Assembly: GCA_949987705.1 (NCBI GenBank)
Contig: OX465281.1
Location: 32,348,942 to 32,412,941 of the forward strand
Reading direction: 5' to 3'
Length of the DNA: 64,000 bases
Source: Thereva unica
Taxonomy: Eukaryota > Arthropoda > Insecta > Diptera > Therevidae
This document shows, one piece after another, positions 41,835 through 53,509 of the stretch. The position numbers and the translations under genes were made by a program. Numbering within the stretch: position 1 is the first letter of the stretch; every line of letters starts with the position of its first letter. The notes under the pieces are model-generated. The model was not told where the DNA came from. It did not search any database and was given only the letters and a program-made list of their open reading frames with translations.

Positions 41835-42640
41835 AAGGAGACTTTCTGTGAAGGAGTCGACAATAAAACGACGCTATAGTAACATCAAAGGACTTTATTA
41901 AAACATCATCTTCCTTTCATGTATTAATTAGAACAAAGCCCTCTTTTGTATCTTTATTATTTTAGGATTTTATCAATAGAAAAGTTTTTTTTTTGTGAAA
42001 AAAAAAAAATATATATATATATATATATAAATAACCTTACTTTGAGCAGTTTCTATATGCTCACGTTGTGCTAATCCGATATCTTCTGATATTATACAAT
42101 TCACACACTTCGTACAGTTTTCCCGGTAACCATCCATATAGGAGTATCATGCACACCTAAAAAGCAATCCACCTGCGTATCCTAGGTTTTATTTCGCAAA
42201 CATTTGCCCACTCTTACAATCAAATTCAAACTGGATCAAAATTGTTTTCCCAATTTCTATATCGGTTTTGATTCCATGTTACTGCCTTCATATTTTCAAT
42301 AGAAACATTTCAATATTTCACCATTTCCCTAAAATTCTGTCCTAAAATCAAATCTATTTTGGCCGCTAGTCCATTGCAACATTATTGAAAAAAGGATCCA
42401 TTTGTATGCACTTCAGTTTGTTTTGCTCAACTGTGCACGTTCTTATTACATTCTATTTTCGATCCAGTTTTAATTTGGAATTTCCGGAACGTGCTGTTTT
42501 CAAAGTGAACACGTGCTTGTTCCAAATCTAATTTTGATTGCAAACCCTTTGTATTCCAATATTCCAGAAAATTGTTACATATTTCTCGGAACTCGGTAAT
42601 TGAAAAGGTTGTTCTTTTACAGAAAGAAATGTATTTTCAT
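41835..42640. other. AT-rich gap with a TA microsatellite
   Basis: Contains an A run followed by (TA)n at about 41999-42030. Otherwise I see nothing recognisable. Confidence 0.5.
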
Positions 42641-42689
42641 TCCATAATAATATTTAATATATGAAATTGAGAAACTCCTGTAATTGCAT

Positions 42690-44300
42690 CATCAGGAAGG
42701 TCTAAACGTCATTTGACGACAAGATGCGAAGTAAGATCTTCAATACACGCGTAGGCAGCAAAAACTTCTGGTTCTTGGTAACTTCCATCAAGAAGATTTT
42801 TACGTCATCCACAATCCCTCCTTTTATTAATGGGGAGGAGGTGATAACAGAAAGCTAATCCAAGGCTGATTTATTGGCATCTCTGTTCGCCTCAAATTCT
42901 TCTCTACCCGAAGCTGATACATCACCACCGGTCCTCGATCGCAGCGCCCATTCAATGGACGGAATCTTCTTCAGGACTCGCGAGGTGTATAAATATCTTA
43001 AAGAGCTCGACGTCAATAAATCCACTGGCCTAGACAATATTCCCCCATGGTACTCAACAAATGTGTCTCACCTTTGGCTAAGCCTCTGCGCAAACTTTTC
43101 GCCCTGTCATACTTCTCCGGAGTTTATCCCAACTCTTGGAAACTAGCTCATGTTCAACCCATTCCCAAAAAAGGTGAAGCCAGCGACCCTTTAAACTACC
43201 GCCCAATAGCAATAACTTCTGTTCTCTCCAAAATCATGGAGACAATAATTAATAGAAAGCTGATGCAATATCTAGAATCTAACCAAATTATACACGACAG
43301 GCAGTACGGCTGTTAGACCGAAAAGATCTACTGGCGACCTTCTTGTGTGTCTGACTGAGGCTCTCAACCAAAACATCCATCGCTTCGGTGAATCTGGTTT
43401 GGTTGCTCTAGATATATCCAAGGCTTTCGACAGAGTATGGCATCCCGCTCTGTTGTCTATCGGTATTGGTGTGGACTCAGTTCTAAGGAACTGGATTGAG
43501 AGCTTTCTTTCCAGCCGTTCAATCAAGGTAGTGTTGGATGGCGTCGAATCCAACCCTCATTCCATCGCCGGAGTTCCCCAAGGCTCGATTCTCTCACCTG
43601 ATCTGCTCTCAATCCCCTCCAACCCACTTCACAGTTTCGCCGATGATGGTACTCTGCGTTAGTCCCACACCTTCGATAATATAGGACAAGCACGTGCCAG
43701 ACCTTGTCCCCTAGACCGTGAACTCATGTCCAATTCTATTAACGGGGACATTGAACTCATTCTTGCTTGGGGCCTCAAGAATCGTGTCGATATTCAAACG
43801 CAACCAGAACAAAGTACTGTCTTATTTCTACAAAAACCTGCACCACCCGTCCCCTATTTCAGTGGGCAAAAAGAATGTAATGGCTGACCCATCTCTTAAC
43901 ATCCTAGGCGTAACCTTATCTTCAGATCTGCGATGGAATAATCACATATTCCAAATCGCCAAACAAGCTTCCCAATGCCTGGGTTTTCTCAAGAGATGCA
44001 ATCTGGGTTTCCTCTGGCTACAATCTACAAGTCCTACATTCGGCCCCGCCTTGAATACAACTCGTATATCTGGGCGGGTGCCCCAAAAACCACCTTGGCT
44101 TGGCTGGACAAGGTGCATAACCGCGCCATCAAACTTATTGGCGACCATCGACTCCATCGACCCTTTAAGCCATCGTAGGAATGTAGCAGCCCTTAGCAAA
44201 TTTTACCGCTATTGCCATAGCGACTGTTCCACTGAAATCAGAAACCTCCGGCCTACACGGCAACTTTTTTCACGAAACACAAGACTAGCCAACTCGAAAA
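42690..44300 (+). pseudogene. LINE-A copy 3: most complete RT of this family
   Basis: Several frames together cover the RT. KKIFTSSTIPP and KADLLASLFASNSSL lead in; LKELDVNKSTGLDNIPP, SWKLAHVQPIPKKGEASDPL and NYRPIAITSVLSKIMETII are fingers motifs. DISKAFDRVWH holds the first catalytic Asp, then GVPQGSILSP and FADDGTLR hold the pair. ATIYKSYIRPRLEYNSYIWA and LAWLDKVHNRAIKLI are the thumb region. Frameshifts occur near 43050, 43320, 43610 and 43980, with a deletion just before FADD. Homology ends at about 44300, short of the usual C-terminus. Confidence 0.88.
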
Positions 44301-44445
44301 TTATTTGGCGTAATTCTTTCGATTATTCGCAGGGCATAATTTCTCTAGTTGTCCATATTAGAGTTAAGAATGAATCGTCTTATTAATTGGAAATACAGAA
44401 TGCAGACAAACAAATCTATTGAAATTTGGACAGGACAATGACTTT

Positions 44446-44495
44446 ACAATATGCTCATGTCAGCTAACTGAAAATATAAATGAGCATATTGTATG
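44446..44495. repeat. Small hairpin
   Basis: ACAATATGCTCAT and ATGAGCATATTGT are exact reverse complements 23 nt apart. Confidence 0.7.
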
Positions 44496-44499
44496 AGAC

Positions 44500-45225
44500 T
44501 CTCAATGCGCATGGAAACAGCGATTTTAAGATTCCCTTCTTTTATGACGCGGGCTGTAAATGCTGAAGTTTGAGAAGGGCTCCAACAGCTGCCGCTTTTG
44601 TCCATAAAATCCCCTTTAATAGTTTTGGGCTACGATGATGGGAAATGAAACCTCCAGATATTGGACAGAGAAGTGTTTAAGCTTAAGCTCGGGCGTCTAC
44701 GAGGCTTTCTATCTAAAGACAGACTGAAATAAATTACAGAGAGAAATTACTGATTCAAGCTCTCTGGGTTTGTTAAAGTTTATAATTCAGCTCAACCTTG
44801 AAGCACGGATATAGCCTGCGCCAAAACAATTGGAAATCTCAAAATCGATTTTTTTGATGCGCAGTGAAAGTCTCAAATCTTCATCACGAAAGTAGCTTCG
44901 AAAAGAAAAGTGCACCTCGTCATTCCGTTCGTTTAAAACCTCAAATCACCCGCTCATTTATATTTTCAATCAAAAATTCAATCCGTCTCACTACGACTCT
45001 TGTCCTGGTCAGATGCTATGGTGGAGTGTTGTTCCCGGTAATCGAGTTTCAAAAGGGAAATTAAAATGCATAATTAAGGAATGTTAATGTAGGTGGGAGT
45101 TGTCATTTCCTCGCCTGCGCGTAAAATTCCCATTTATTTTGGCGCGCACTATACCGAACATTCATTAGTTACATATGATCCATTGCGTTTACATGATGCC
45201 TTGAATTCTTAAATTGAAAATTACT
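44500..45225. other. No recognisable element
   Basis: Short open frames only; no repeats noticed. Confidence 0.4.
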
Positions 45226-45229
45226 TGAA

Positions 45230-45334
45230 ATTCAAGTTGGGTTTTGATTCATTGATTAAAAGAATCAATTCGAAAGTAGGGGGCAGCAAATTTATAGTTC
45301 GCCCCGGGTGGCACAAATCCACGCTACGCCACTG
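45230..45334 (-). mobile_element. hAT-like terminus (CAGTGGCGTAGCGTGG)
   Basis: Read on the minus strand the segment starts CAGTGGCGTAGCGTGGATTT, a frequent terminal sequence of hAT-type elements, followed by GCCACCCGGGGCG. The other end is not visible, so it is truncated. Confidence 0.5.
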
Positions 45335-45344
45335 ACGGGGAGCA

Positions 45345-46340
45345 AGTATTCTTTGGATCAAGAGGGGGCGTGCGGAAGTTGAGAGTTGGGATTCAACCTG
45401 GGTGAATGAATCCTTGCACCAACAAAAGGAATTTATTTGTTTTTTGTGTGGGCATTTCTGTGTTATATTTCTCACACCAAATGCAGTTAGGAAATTAGCA
45501 CCCACTTAGTTTTTTATTCCATACAACACAGTCTCCAAACATGTATAGACGACAACCTGCTAAAGATAAGTCTTCATCGTTAAAGTTTTTTGTTTTTCCT
45601 ACAGGTTTTTACAAAAGCTAAAGGACTGGCCATTGTAATGTCCTGTGAGTGGGAAAACATACGATTCTGCTGGCATTTACCCCTTAGAAGTATTTTATAT
45701 GTCCCCATTATGCTGTCAAATTGCCATTATGTTGCCACCCATATCTCGATTGTATTCTGTTTGTTATACCTTCTTCACTTGAGTGACAACTTTGTTTTCT
45801 TTCTGTGAAACTGTCGAAATGTCTGCCCCATTTATTTTGCTAATACATTTAATCCAGTACCTGTCTCCGCACCCTTTTATGCATTTCCTTGTCTTGCGTT
45901 ATTTTGCAATTGGGTATTCGATTTCATCTCAACGTTCCAGGCTAAGAATATCCTCGTTAGGTAGCAACGTATTAAAAGGAGGAAAGGATCTTAATTTGTT
46001 ATCGAAATAGAGCTTGGAATTTTGATGTCTCGATTTCTTTTCCACCTGTCGCATCCTCACATCCCATATTTACTAACTTATGAAAATTTCCTTGAAAACA
46101 GCCAGGGTATGTGTAGGCAGAAGGAATGAATCCAGGGGGCTAATCTGGTAATACGAGTATAGAATTTCCGTGGCGGCGTTTATTTTGGTGAAAAAATATT
46201 ATAATAGCGATAAAGTTTTGTCAAGGCTGCCAAAACATCAAACTCAATTTACCAAATTTCCTGTCAGGCAATATATCCTTTTGTAATGGGACTAAGGAAG
46301 AGGTGATTGACTTGTATCTTGCCAGCATATTCGTCAGTTC
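45345..46340. other. No recognisable element
   Basis: Open frames here are short and overlap on both strands without motifs. Confidence 0.4.
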
Positions 46341-46369
46341 CAGAATACTGAACTGGCATGCCTCAAGTG

Positions 46370-48130
46370 AGCCATCAACGGAAGACTGACTGGGAGGCCT
46401 ATTACACAGCCCTCAGGATAGGAGTCAGCCACGTTAGTAATAATCCAATTACTGAGGCCGGTCTCGACCTTGTCTCTGCCAATCTGCAGGAAACGATCAT
46501 CACAGCCTTTGGAAGTAGCTGGCTTGCGAAACCACGAAATACCAACCGAAGGGTTGCGTGGTGGAACAATTATCTCTACAGGCAAAGGAGAAAAGTCAGA
46601 AAACTATTTAATAGGGCTAAGGTTTCGGGAAATTGGCAGCTCTAGAAGAAAGCTGTTACCAATTGTAACAGATCCAAACGAAGGTCATGGAACGCCTTCT
46701 GCGAAAAAAAAGACAAGCTTCCGTCCTCCACGAGATTACACAAAGTCTTGTCTAAAAGTAACTCCAACGGCATTGTCTTCCTCAAGACTGCTGAGCACCA
46801 CGGATACCATGGAGCTATTAATCAGCACTCATTTCCCGGGTTCTCAAGTAACTGTCGTACCATAAGAACAAAGGCTGGCAAATAGGATTTTCACTACGGT
46901 AAGATTGAATGGGCCTTTTCAGGACTGCTGGAAAAGACCACATCATTCGGACTCTTCTTCACAGAGGATTAGAGGAGATCTTACCAAACCTGCTGCCAAT
47001 ATTTCTAGGTAGCATTGTGCTGGCCCATATTCCGAGGTGCTGGACAGAGGCTAGGGTAGTCTTTATCTGTAAATCGGGAGAAGATCGTATAGGGAAGCAA
47101 AATACTATCAGTCTTTCCTCCTGTCTGCTGATAACGATGGAGAATGTTTTAGACAAGCATATAGTAAGACCTTCTCACTGCGAATCCACTTCGTTGCCTG
47201 CAAATTGCCTATCTGCTTGATAGATTTACAGAGGCAGCCATAGTCGATAGGTCCCTCCGGGCCAAGGGAATCTCTCTCTCTGCTCCTTTGCAGACATTGA
47301 GGGTGCGTTTGAAAACATTACCTTTGACGCGGTCAACCACTGTGAAATGGATCACGTCGCTTCTCAGCAGAAGATTGGTAACTTGAGTAGAATGGCCAAT
47401 CGATTAGAGTAATGGCTGCTGAAGGCTATCCTTAAGGGGGCATCCTATAACCCCTTCTATGGTCAATCGGAATCGACGAACTTCTTGCCGACCTGAATTG
47501 CCGTCGATTTGTAGGTAAAACCTGGGGCCTCAAGCCGAGGTTACTGTTTTGGACTATATACGACGGTCATAAGGCCCATGGTCACGTACATATGCATCCA
47601 TTACATGGTGGGTCAAGGCTAAACAAAAGAGTACTGCGATTAAGCTGGCCAAGGTGCAAAGACTGGCTTGTCTTGGTATCACCGGAACTAAAAGCACCTG
47701 TCTGAATGCGGCTATAGAGGCCCTACGGAACCTTCACCCACTCCACCTAGTGGTGAAGAAGGAGGCTCTGGCGGGGGTCCTGCGTCTACGGGAGCTATTC
47801 TACTTTAAGCCACTAGCCTTCTGCATCATTTATAGATCCTCAAGGAGCTAAAACTGGAGCCAATGATATCATTGTCCGATACCATTCATGCCACTCTTGA
47901 CTCTTGACAAACCGTCTACGATGATTATTCGAGGTAGGTCAGAATAGCAACATGGCAGGCCCCTCTTTAGGCGAAGCACGGCCGTTTGGTATACGGACGG
48001 TTCCAAACCCGATAATGGGATAGGACTGGGTGTATATGACCAAAGGCTGATGAACTCATCATCCAAATGAGTGCTCAGACTTGTATTAATAGGGCTCCAA
48101 ACAGCTATAACATTGTTATTTTCTCGGACA
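46370..48130 (+). pseudogene. LINE-G: RT and RNase H relic
   Basis: Fragments in several frames follow ORF2 order: a pre-RT basic block (RRVAWWNNYLYRQRRKVRK, LFNRAKVSGNW), LPIFLGSIVLAHIPRCW and TEARVVFICKSGED from the RT fingers, then DIEGAFENITFD with the first catalytic Asp. Later come LAKVQRLACLGITGT and LNAAIEAL...PLHLVVKKEAL, the linker after RT. At about 47985 VWYTDGSK with a G-rich follow-up is the opening of an RNase H domain. LINEs of the I/Jockey groups with RNase H have this layout. Many indels make it non-functional. It is distinct from LINEs A-E, none of which shows RNase H here. Confidence 0.8.
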
Positions 48131-48399
48131 GTCCATCTGCCAGCACATTAAATCTCACAGGGTGTGAAGGTCACATTGGTAATGAAATTGCCGGCAGCCT
48201 GTCTAGAATCGGGGCAAACTGATCTTTTGTAGGTGCGGAACCTTTCTGCAGCTAAGCAAGCTGCCACGTAAGAACGGCCATAAAGAATTGTGGCGACTAG
48301 CTGTTTCTTCACAGCCGGGCAAGGACCCAGTATACTCCCCAAGCAAAAATAAGCAATTGCGGGTTTCCCTATAATAAATCAGACGCATACACAAACGGA

Positions 48400-49900
48400 C
48401 AATCGTAATATCCTCATTTCGATACTCGTAAAACTATAAGTTAAATTGGTGCGACTCAAATCATTTTGGGAAAGTGGAAGTGGAACTCACCGCGTATTTA
48501 CCGAGAAAAACATCATGATATATTCAAATTCGAACATTTGAAATTTTTTATCAACACGCTTCGGTTAAAAGTTTTATTTTTTCGATTGTTTTTTCTTTTT
48601 CGAGCGGTTAAATAAGTAAATTTCCCACTAAAATATAAATCAACACGCACCACAAACACGACTGGAGAGCTCGTTCCTCTTGTGTATCGATAATCTTGTA
48701 GGATAAATTGAAAGGAATTTGCCCGTGGAATGCCTGCGTGTACAGATTAGTTCTTGGCCATTTAAGTCTTTTCTTTAATTTTGGCCGTCGCGTCGTGAGA
48801 GCGTATGTGCTGCCATTAAAAATGCTTAACAATTCTACGGCCATCATATCCTTCTTAATAAGCCAATCGGCCGCTGTTCGCCCGCTGCAGACCCATTTTT
48901 TATTTTTGCTCGGGTCGTCAAGCTAAAAGAATCATTCAAATCGATAAAACCAACGCAGGAAAAACTTTAAATTTTGTTGGGAGCGAAAAATAATAACAGA
49001 GCTTCTGACGGGGCAAGTTCCAGCGTTCGGTTGGCCGTCGTCGTACTCCACTTCCCGCTTTAGCGCTCGCCTCCGCATATAGCCAACTCTCGAGAATGGA
49101 GTGCTCTTAGTCATGCACACCATTTTTTAATTTCTCACGCTCCCGACAACTGCACTAATATAACGCCTTATAAAGCGGTAATCACCCAGCCTAACTTAAC
49201 ACGAGTAATTACTCTCTAGTTACCTGTTAATTGGTTTGACCTCGGCCAGGCCAGGTTCCCAGGCGCAACCGACGCAGCACCTACTATGGGGCTATTTAAA
49301 TCTTGGCAGAAGTTGAGTTTCGATATCATATAGCCCGTGGGTGATGTACACAAATGCTACCTTACTGTGAAGCCTGGATTTCTTTAAGCTAGGCCTAGGT
49401 TTGTTACACATACATATTCTTTTGCAAAAAGGTTCACAATACGCCGAACCCGTATGTCAGCAATATCCTAATCACTGCATTTTAGAACCAGTGCATCTTG
49501 TGTGGCTTCAGCTTATTGTGGTTACTATTCAGCGCGGCTAAATTATTTAAGCTTGGAGTATGGAGCAGTTATGGAAAGCATTTCACCCACCTTTCCTTAT
49601 TAATTCTTTACATCTCCGCTAATATTCACAATCGTTGTATTAGTTCACAATCAATTCAATTGGCCACAGTTTCATATTGCTTTTCTGAAGATCTCATATG
49701 ATTAATTTTCTTCTACTCTTCTTTCTTTCAACTGGACATTTCGACTTTCTTATGAAGTTGTTTTTTAACTTTAATACTTTCTCAGTGCCCTCGCAGCAGC
49801 TGCAGTCAAAGTCGTTCCATTTCACATTTGCGGTTAATCAATCGTTTCAATGATGTTAAGTATGTAAAGCTTCGAAAACACATGACACTAAGCACATGAC
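48400..49900. other. No recognisable element
   Basis: AT-rich sequence with short frames only; nothing I can name. Confidence 0.4.
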
Positions 49901-50007
49901 ATTCGCACAGTTGTGAGACTGCTATGTTGAGGGTTACAACTGATCTTAGGGCTGCGATTGATCAGGGTAAAATTGCATTATTGGTTCTGCTTGACTTCTC
50001 TAAGGCT

Positions 50008-51933
50008 TGTAACGGTCGGGGTTAACATTTATTTTGATTGGGAAATTTATCTCGAAATCACCTTGCAGGGAATGGGAAATTTTTTTTGAAATCACTGTGG
50101 AAAAAAAAACGAAAATTTTGAACTGGGGATGCGAGAAAATTTGGAAGAAGAACGAAAAAAAAATATTTTTGAGAGAGACGATTTTGGTTCCTGGAAGAAA
50201 AGAGGGAGTTTTGTTTTTTTGAAAAGGAGTTAGTCTTTTTGGGAAAAAAAGGCCGGTGGTTTTTTTTGGGAAAAAAAAGGAGAAAAGACGGAAAAATCTT
50301 TTTCGAAAAAAGTTGTCTGACAAAAATCAGAGATTTGTGGTGCGTTTTTGTTGGCTGGGAAGTTGCATCCGAGCCGAATTGCTGCGAAGAAAGATTTCCT
50401 TAAAAATAAAATAAGGAAAAAAGGAAGCCAAAAGTATAGCCTCGGCTGAGGCGTGTCAAAGGAGCTCAGGGAAGATTTTTTTTGAACAACGACCAAGAAC
50501 CTTTTCCTGGTGGCTTGAAGTAAGGGGTCAAATCAACTGCGTCTGTTGGAACATTGGACCTGGAGCTGTTTTGCTGAGCCTGTGTCCTCGAGGAAGAACG
50601 AGTCTTAGAAGCGTGACGAAAGAAGGCAGGGGCCTGCTTGTATTTTTGTTGTGTCGGAAGCCCCGGATTCCAACCGGCCGGATTGCGCGTAAGTTTTGTA
50701 TAACTTGTAATTAGGATTCTCGACGTCAGGCTGCTAAACAACGTGGTGGCCAGAAACAGGAGGAGTTTTAGCAAGCATTGATCGTGACGGTCGGTGCCAT
50801 ATTTAACAGTGCGCTGCCCGACGCGACGTTAGGCGGTCATTCGCTTTATAGAGGAAGAACTTTGCGCACCGCCCGGTCCTCACAGAAGTAACACTAAGTT
50901 CCAATTGCGGCTACCAGACTAGGAAGATTAGCGGCTGGACCTCCTCCAGTTTGGGGTGTTATTTGTTTCTGAAAGCATAATTTTTTTTCTTGTAATAATT
51001 CAATTCACATAGACACATTTTTGGTTAGTTTTTTTTATTTAATAACATACACTTTTCAGGATTAAGTTATTACATCTATTGATACCATAATCATTTTGAT
51101 AGTCTTGGGTAACAACTTGTTAATCATATTTATAAGTTTTTTTATGAAGCTGCGTATTGGTGACTCCTTGTTAGAATTTTTTTCTTTAATCTTGCGTTGC
51201 TTAATTTCTGTGATGTTTTTCGGGAATTTGTTCGTCCGTTAATTGACCCAAACGTTTGTGTTAACGTGTGTACAAAACGAGGAGTGTTGGTGCCAATACT
51301 GCGCGTTCTTTTTTCCTTCTTGATCCTCAGACCAATGTATATCAATAAAAATTTTATTGTAATTTCCTTGAAATTGATCACTGAATAGAATAAAATAATA
51401 TTTTTAATATCTGCCAAGGAGACCTATACTCATTTGTGAAATGGTTGCTTGTTCATTAGGTTGTTTGGCATGTGGATTGTGCCTGTAATACACAAGATTA
51501 CTAAAATATATTAAAATGATTATAAATATTATGTTCACGTATTAAATTTCTTTGGTGGAATGGTTGGGACGGGTGGCATCTCTTTCCAGGGTTCTTAAGT
51601 AGTGCCTTTTCCTTGTCAGCTGGTGGTTAACCATACTATGACCTGGCAAGGGACCGAACTACAATGACGCGGCTCAGGTGGTGGTTGGAGAATGATGGAG
51701 GTGGAATTCAGGATTGCACAGGCACAGGTGGCGGTAAGGCCCGGCCACACACCCCACGATCCCTCCGGCGAGCTAGATAACTCCGTGTGGCCGGCGTAGG
51801 AGTTCCGGAATTCGGTTTTATTTCTTATGTATGGTATTGGCTCCTTGGTCATGCTTTTCCGGGCTTATGGCTAAGGGGGTAATACCTCGCATAAGTGGCG
51901 CCCAATATTTTATCGCGCCACTATGCTATTACA
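50008..51933 (+). mobile_element. 1.9-kb solo LTR (or LTR-type insertion), TSD GGCT
   Basis: The insert begins TGTAACGGTCGGGG and ends CTATTACA. GGCT occurs on both sides (50004-50007, 51934-51937). Deleting the insert and one GGCT restores the LINE-B codons for SKAFDS exactly, so the boundaries are firm. TG...CA ends and a 4-bp duplication mark an LTR. A second internal TGTAACG is absent, and I see no gag/pol, so it is probably a solo LTR. A TTTATAG box (about 50844) and GAATAAAA (about 51393) would fit plus-strand sense. The left 300 bp is purine-rich. Near the right end AGTGGCGC/GCGCCACT form a hairpin. Confidence 0.85.
51741..51794. repeat. 54-bp element with CCGGCCACAC inverted ends (inside the LTR)
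   Basis: Begins CCGGCCACAC and ends GTGTGGCCGG, with CGGCGAGCTAG inside. The same unit, in reverse orientation and with a few differences, is at 53455-53507. Confidence 0.65.
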
Positions 51934-51937
51934 GGCT

Positions 51938-52997
51938 TTTGATTCGGTGGTGCATCCACTCCTGTTGTCCAAACTTAATCAACTCTATCATTTCTCTTCC
52001 TCTGCCACGCGTCTTTTCTCCTCTCTTCTTTCTGATAGATTTCAATGTGTTCGTCACAATGGCAGAACATCCTCTCTTCTGCCGGTGCGTCTGGGTGTGC
52101 CTCAAGGCTCGATACTGGGTCCTCTTCTTTTTTCCCTATACATCAATGATCTTCCTTCTGTCATTGACGGCTGTTCTTTTCATATGTATGCTGTACAAAT
52201 CATTTCCTCCTAGTGACATTGTTCCCTGTACTGCCGATATGAATAATATTTTATCTCGAATCAGTGAATGGAGCTCCAATAATTTCCTAAAACTTAATCC
52301 AATTAAATCCCAAGTACTGCTTATAAGTCATCGTCCTATATCCTCTGAATATACTCCTAATCTATTAGTAGATGATGTTCCTATTCCTGTTGTTGATTGT
52401 GTCAAGAGCCTTGGGATATTTATTAACTGTAAGCTTTCCTGTTGTAATCATGTTTCCTTCATGCTGTCCAAGATATATGGTACCTTGCGAAAACTGTGGC
52501 TGTTCGCGGATCTGCTTTCACCTTCTATCCGTGCCAAGCTAGTGAAATCACTTATTCTGCCGCATTTTCTCTATGGCGCCCTTGTTTATTTGTCTCTTGA
52601 TTCGTCCTGTCATCATCGACTCAGGATCGCATTCAATGATTGTCTGAGATTTGTTTTTCACCTCCGTAGATCTGATCATGTGTCGGATGTGCAAAATTCA
52701 CTACTGGGATGTGGGATCTTTCATTTTCTCAATGTCATGGCACTAACTCTTCTGCATAAAATTTTTTATTCTAAATGTCCTTGCTACCTCGCTGACTTCC
52801 TTATCCCCATGCAGTCCTTGAGGTCATTCAAGCTGCTTATCCCTTTCCATCGTTCCTTGGTTGGTAGTCGTTCCTTCTTTGTGCATGCGATTAGACTTTG
52901 GAATAGACTTCCTCTATCCATCCAAAAAATCAGCACAGCCACGATGTTCAAAAAGCAGGCATCTATTTTTTTAGCTTCTCTTCCAGCTCCACAGTAG
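51938..52997 (+). pseudogene. LINE-B copy 3 reverse transcriptase, second part
   Basis: The frame gives DSVVHPLLLSKLNQLYHF, GVPQGSILGPLLF and LYINDLPS. It then reads MYAVQIIS where the family has LYADDLQLY, because of a small deletion just after YA. The rest continues in another frame (SRISEWSSNNFLKLN, KIYGTLRKLW, FHLRRSDHVSDVQNSLL, LWNRLPLSIQ) to a stop at 52997. The catalytic Asp pair is therefore lost. Confidence 0.88.
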
Positions 52998-53199
52998 TAC
53001 TACTACTCTACTGTCCTTACCTATTTCTTTCGTTTCTTCTTTCTTCTCTCTTACTTATTTCAAATTCTTCGCTCTTCTATCTTAAGCTAGTTGTAAGAAT
53101 TTAGGATTATTTACCATTTGTTAAATGTACTCTAAAAGATTGTAATCTTGTGTACTCTACCAAATATATAAATAAATAAATAAATAAATAAATATTTCT

Positions 53200-53450
53200 G
53201 CATTACTTTAGGGCATCTGAAAACAGGAATGCAATAAATTCGATCATCAATCCACCAACCACACATGCCCTTGTACCGGCACAATGACGGTATGCTGTAA
53301 TGGCATTTTTGTTTCCGCCACTATGCTTGGTTCTGCTCCATGAATCAGAAGCCCTGAAGAAGCTGGCCATGGAAGCAGCCCCCGACATAAAAAAAATTCA
53401 AAAAAAAACTGACCCGCCCTAATCTACCGAAATAACTGTTAAGGGGGTGT
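53200..53450. other. No recognisable element
   Basis: Sequence between the LINE-B tail and the GGCCACAC repeat. A short Ala/Ser-rich frame on the minus strand has no family motif. Confidence 0.4.
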
Positions 53451-53454
53451 TATG

Positions 53455-53507
53455 CCGGCCACACGGTAAACGCTAGCTCGCCGGGGGGTCGTGGGGTGTG
53501 TGGCCGG
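53455..53507. repeat. Second CCGGCCACAC...GTGTGGCCGG unit
   Basis: CCGGCCACACGG, CGCTAGCTCGCCGG, GGGGTGTGTGGCCGG align to the reverse complement of 51741-51794. Confidence 0.65.
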
Positions 53508-53509
53508 GA

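Larger units (their letters stand above)
49908..53195 (+). mobile_element. LINE-B copy 3, split by an LTR insertion
   Basis: LINE-B RT starts at about 49908 (SCETAML, then LRVTTDLRAAIDQG and LLDFSKA). It breaks at 50007 and resumes at 51934 with FDSVVHPLLLSKL. It ends with CTCTAAAAGATTGTAATCTT and an (AAAT)n tail at about 53162-53195. The copy is 5'-truncated within RT, so it lacks ORF1, the endonuclease and RT fingers. Confidence 0.92.

Noticed and set aside
51880..51933. Retroviral-type primer-binding site TGGCGCCCAA
   Set aside because: It lies just before the 3' end of the insert rather than after an LTR, and pairs with GCGCCACT as a hairpin, so chance or structure explains it.
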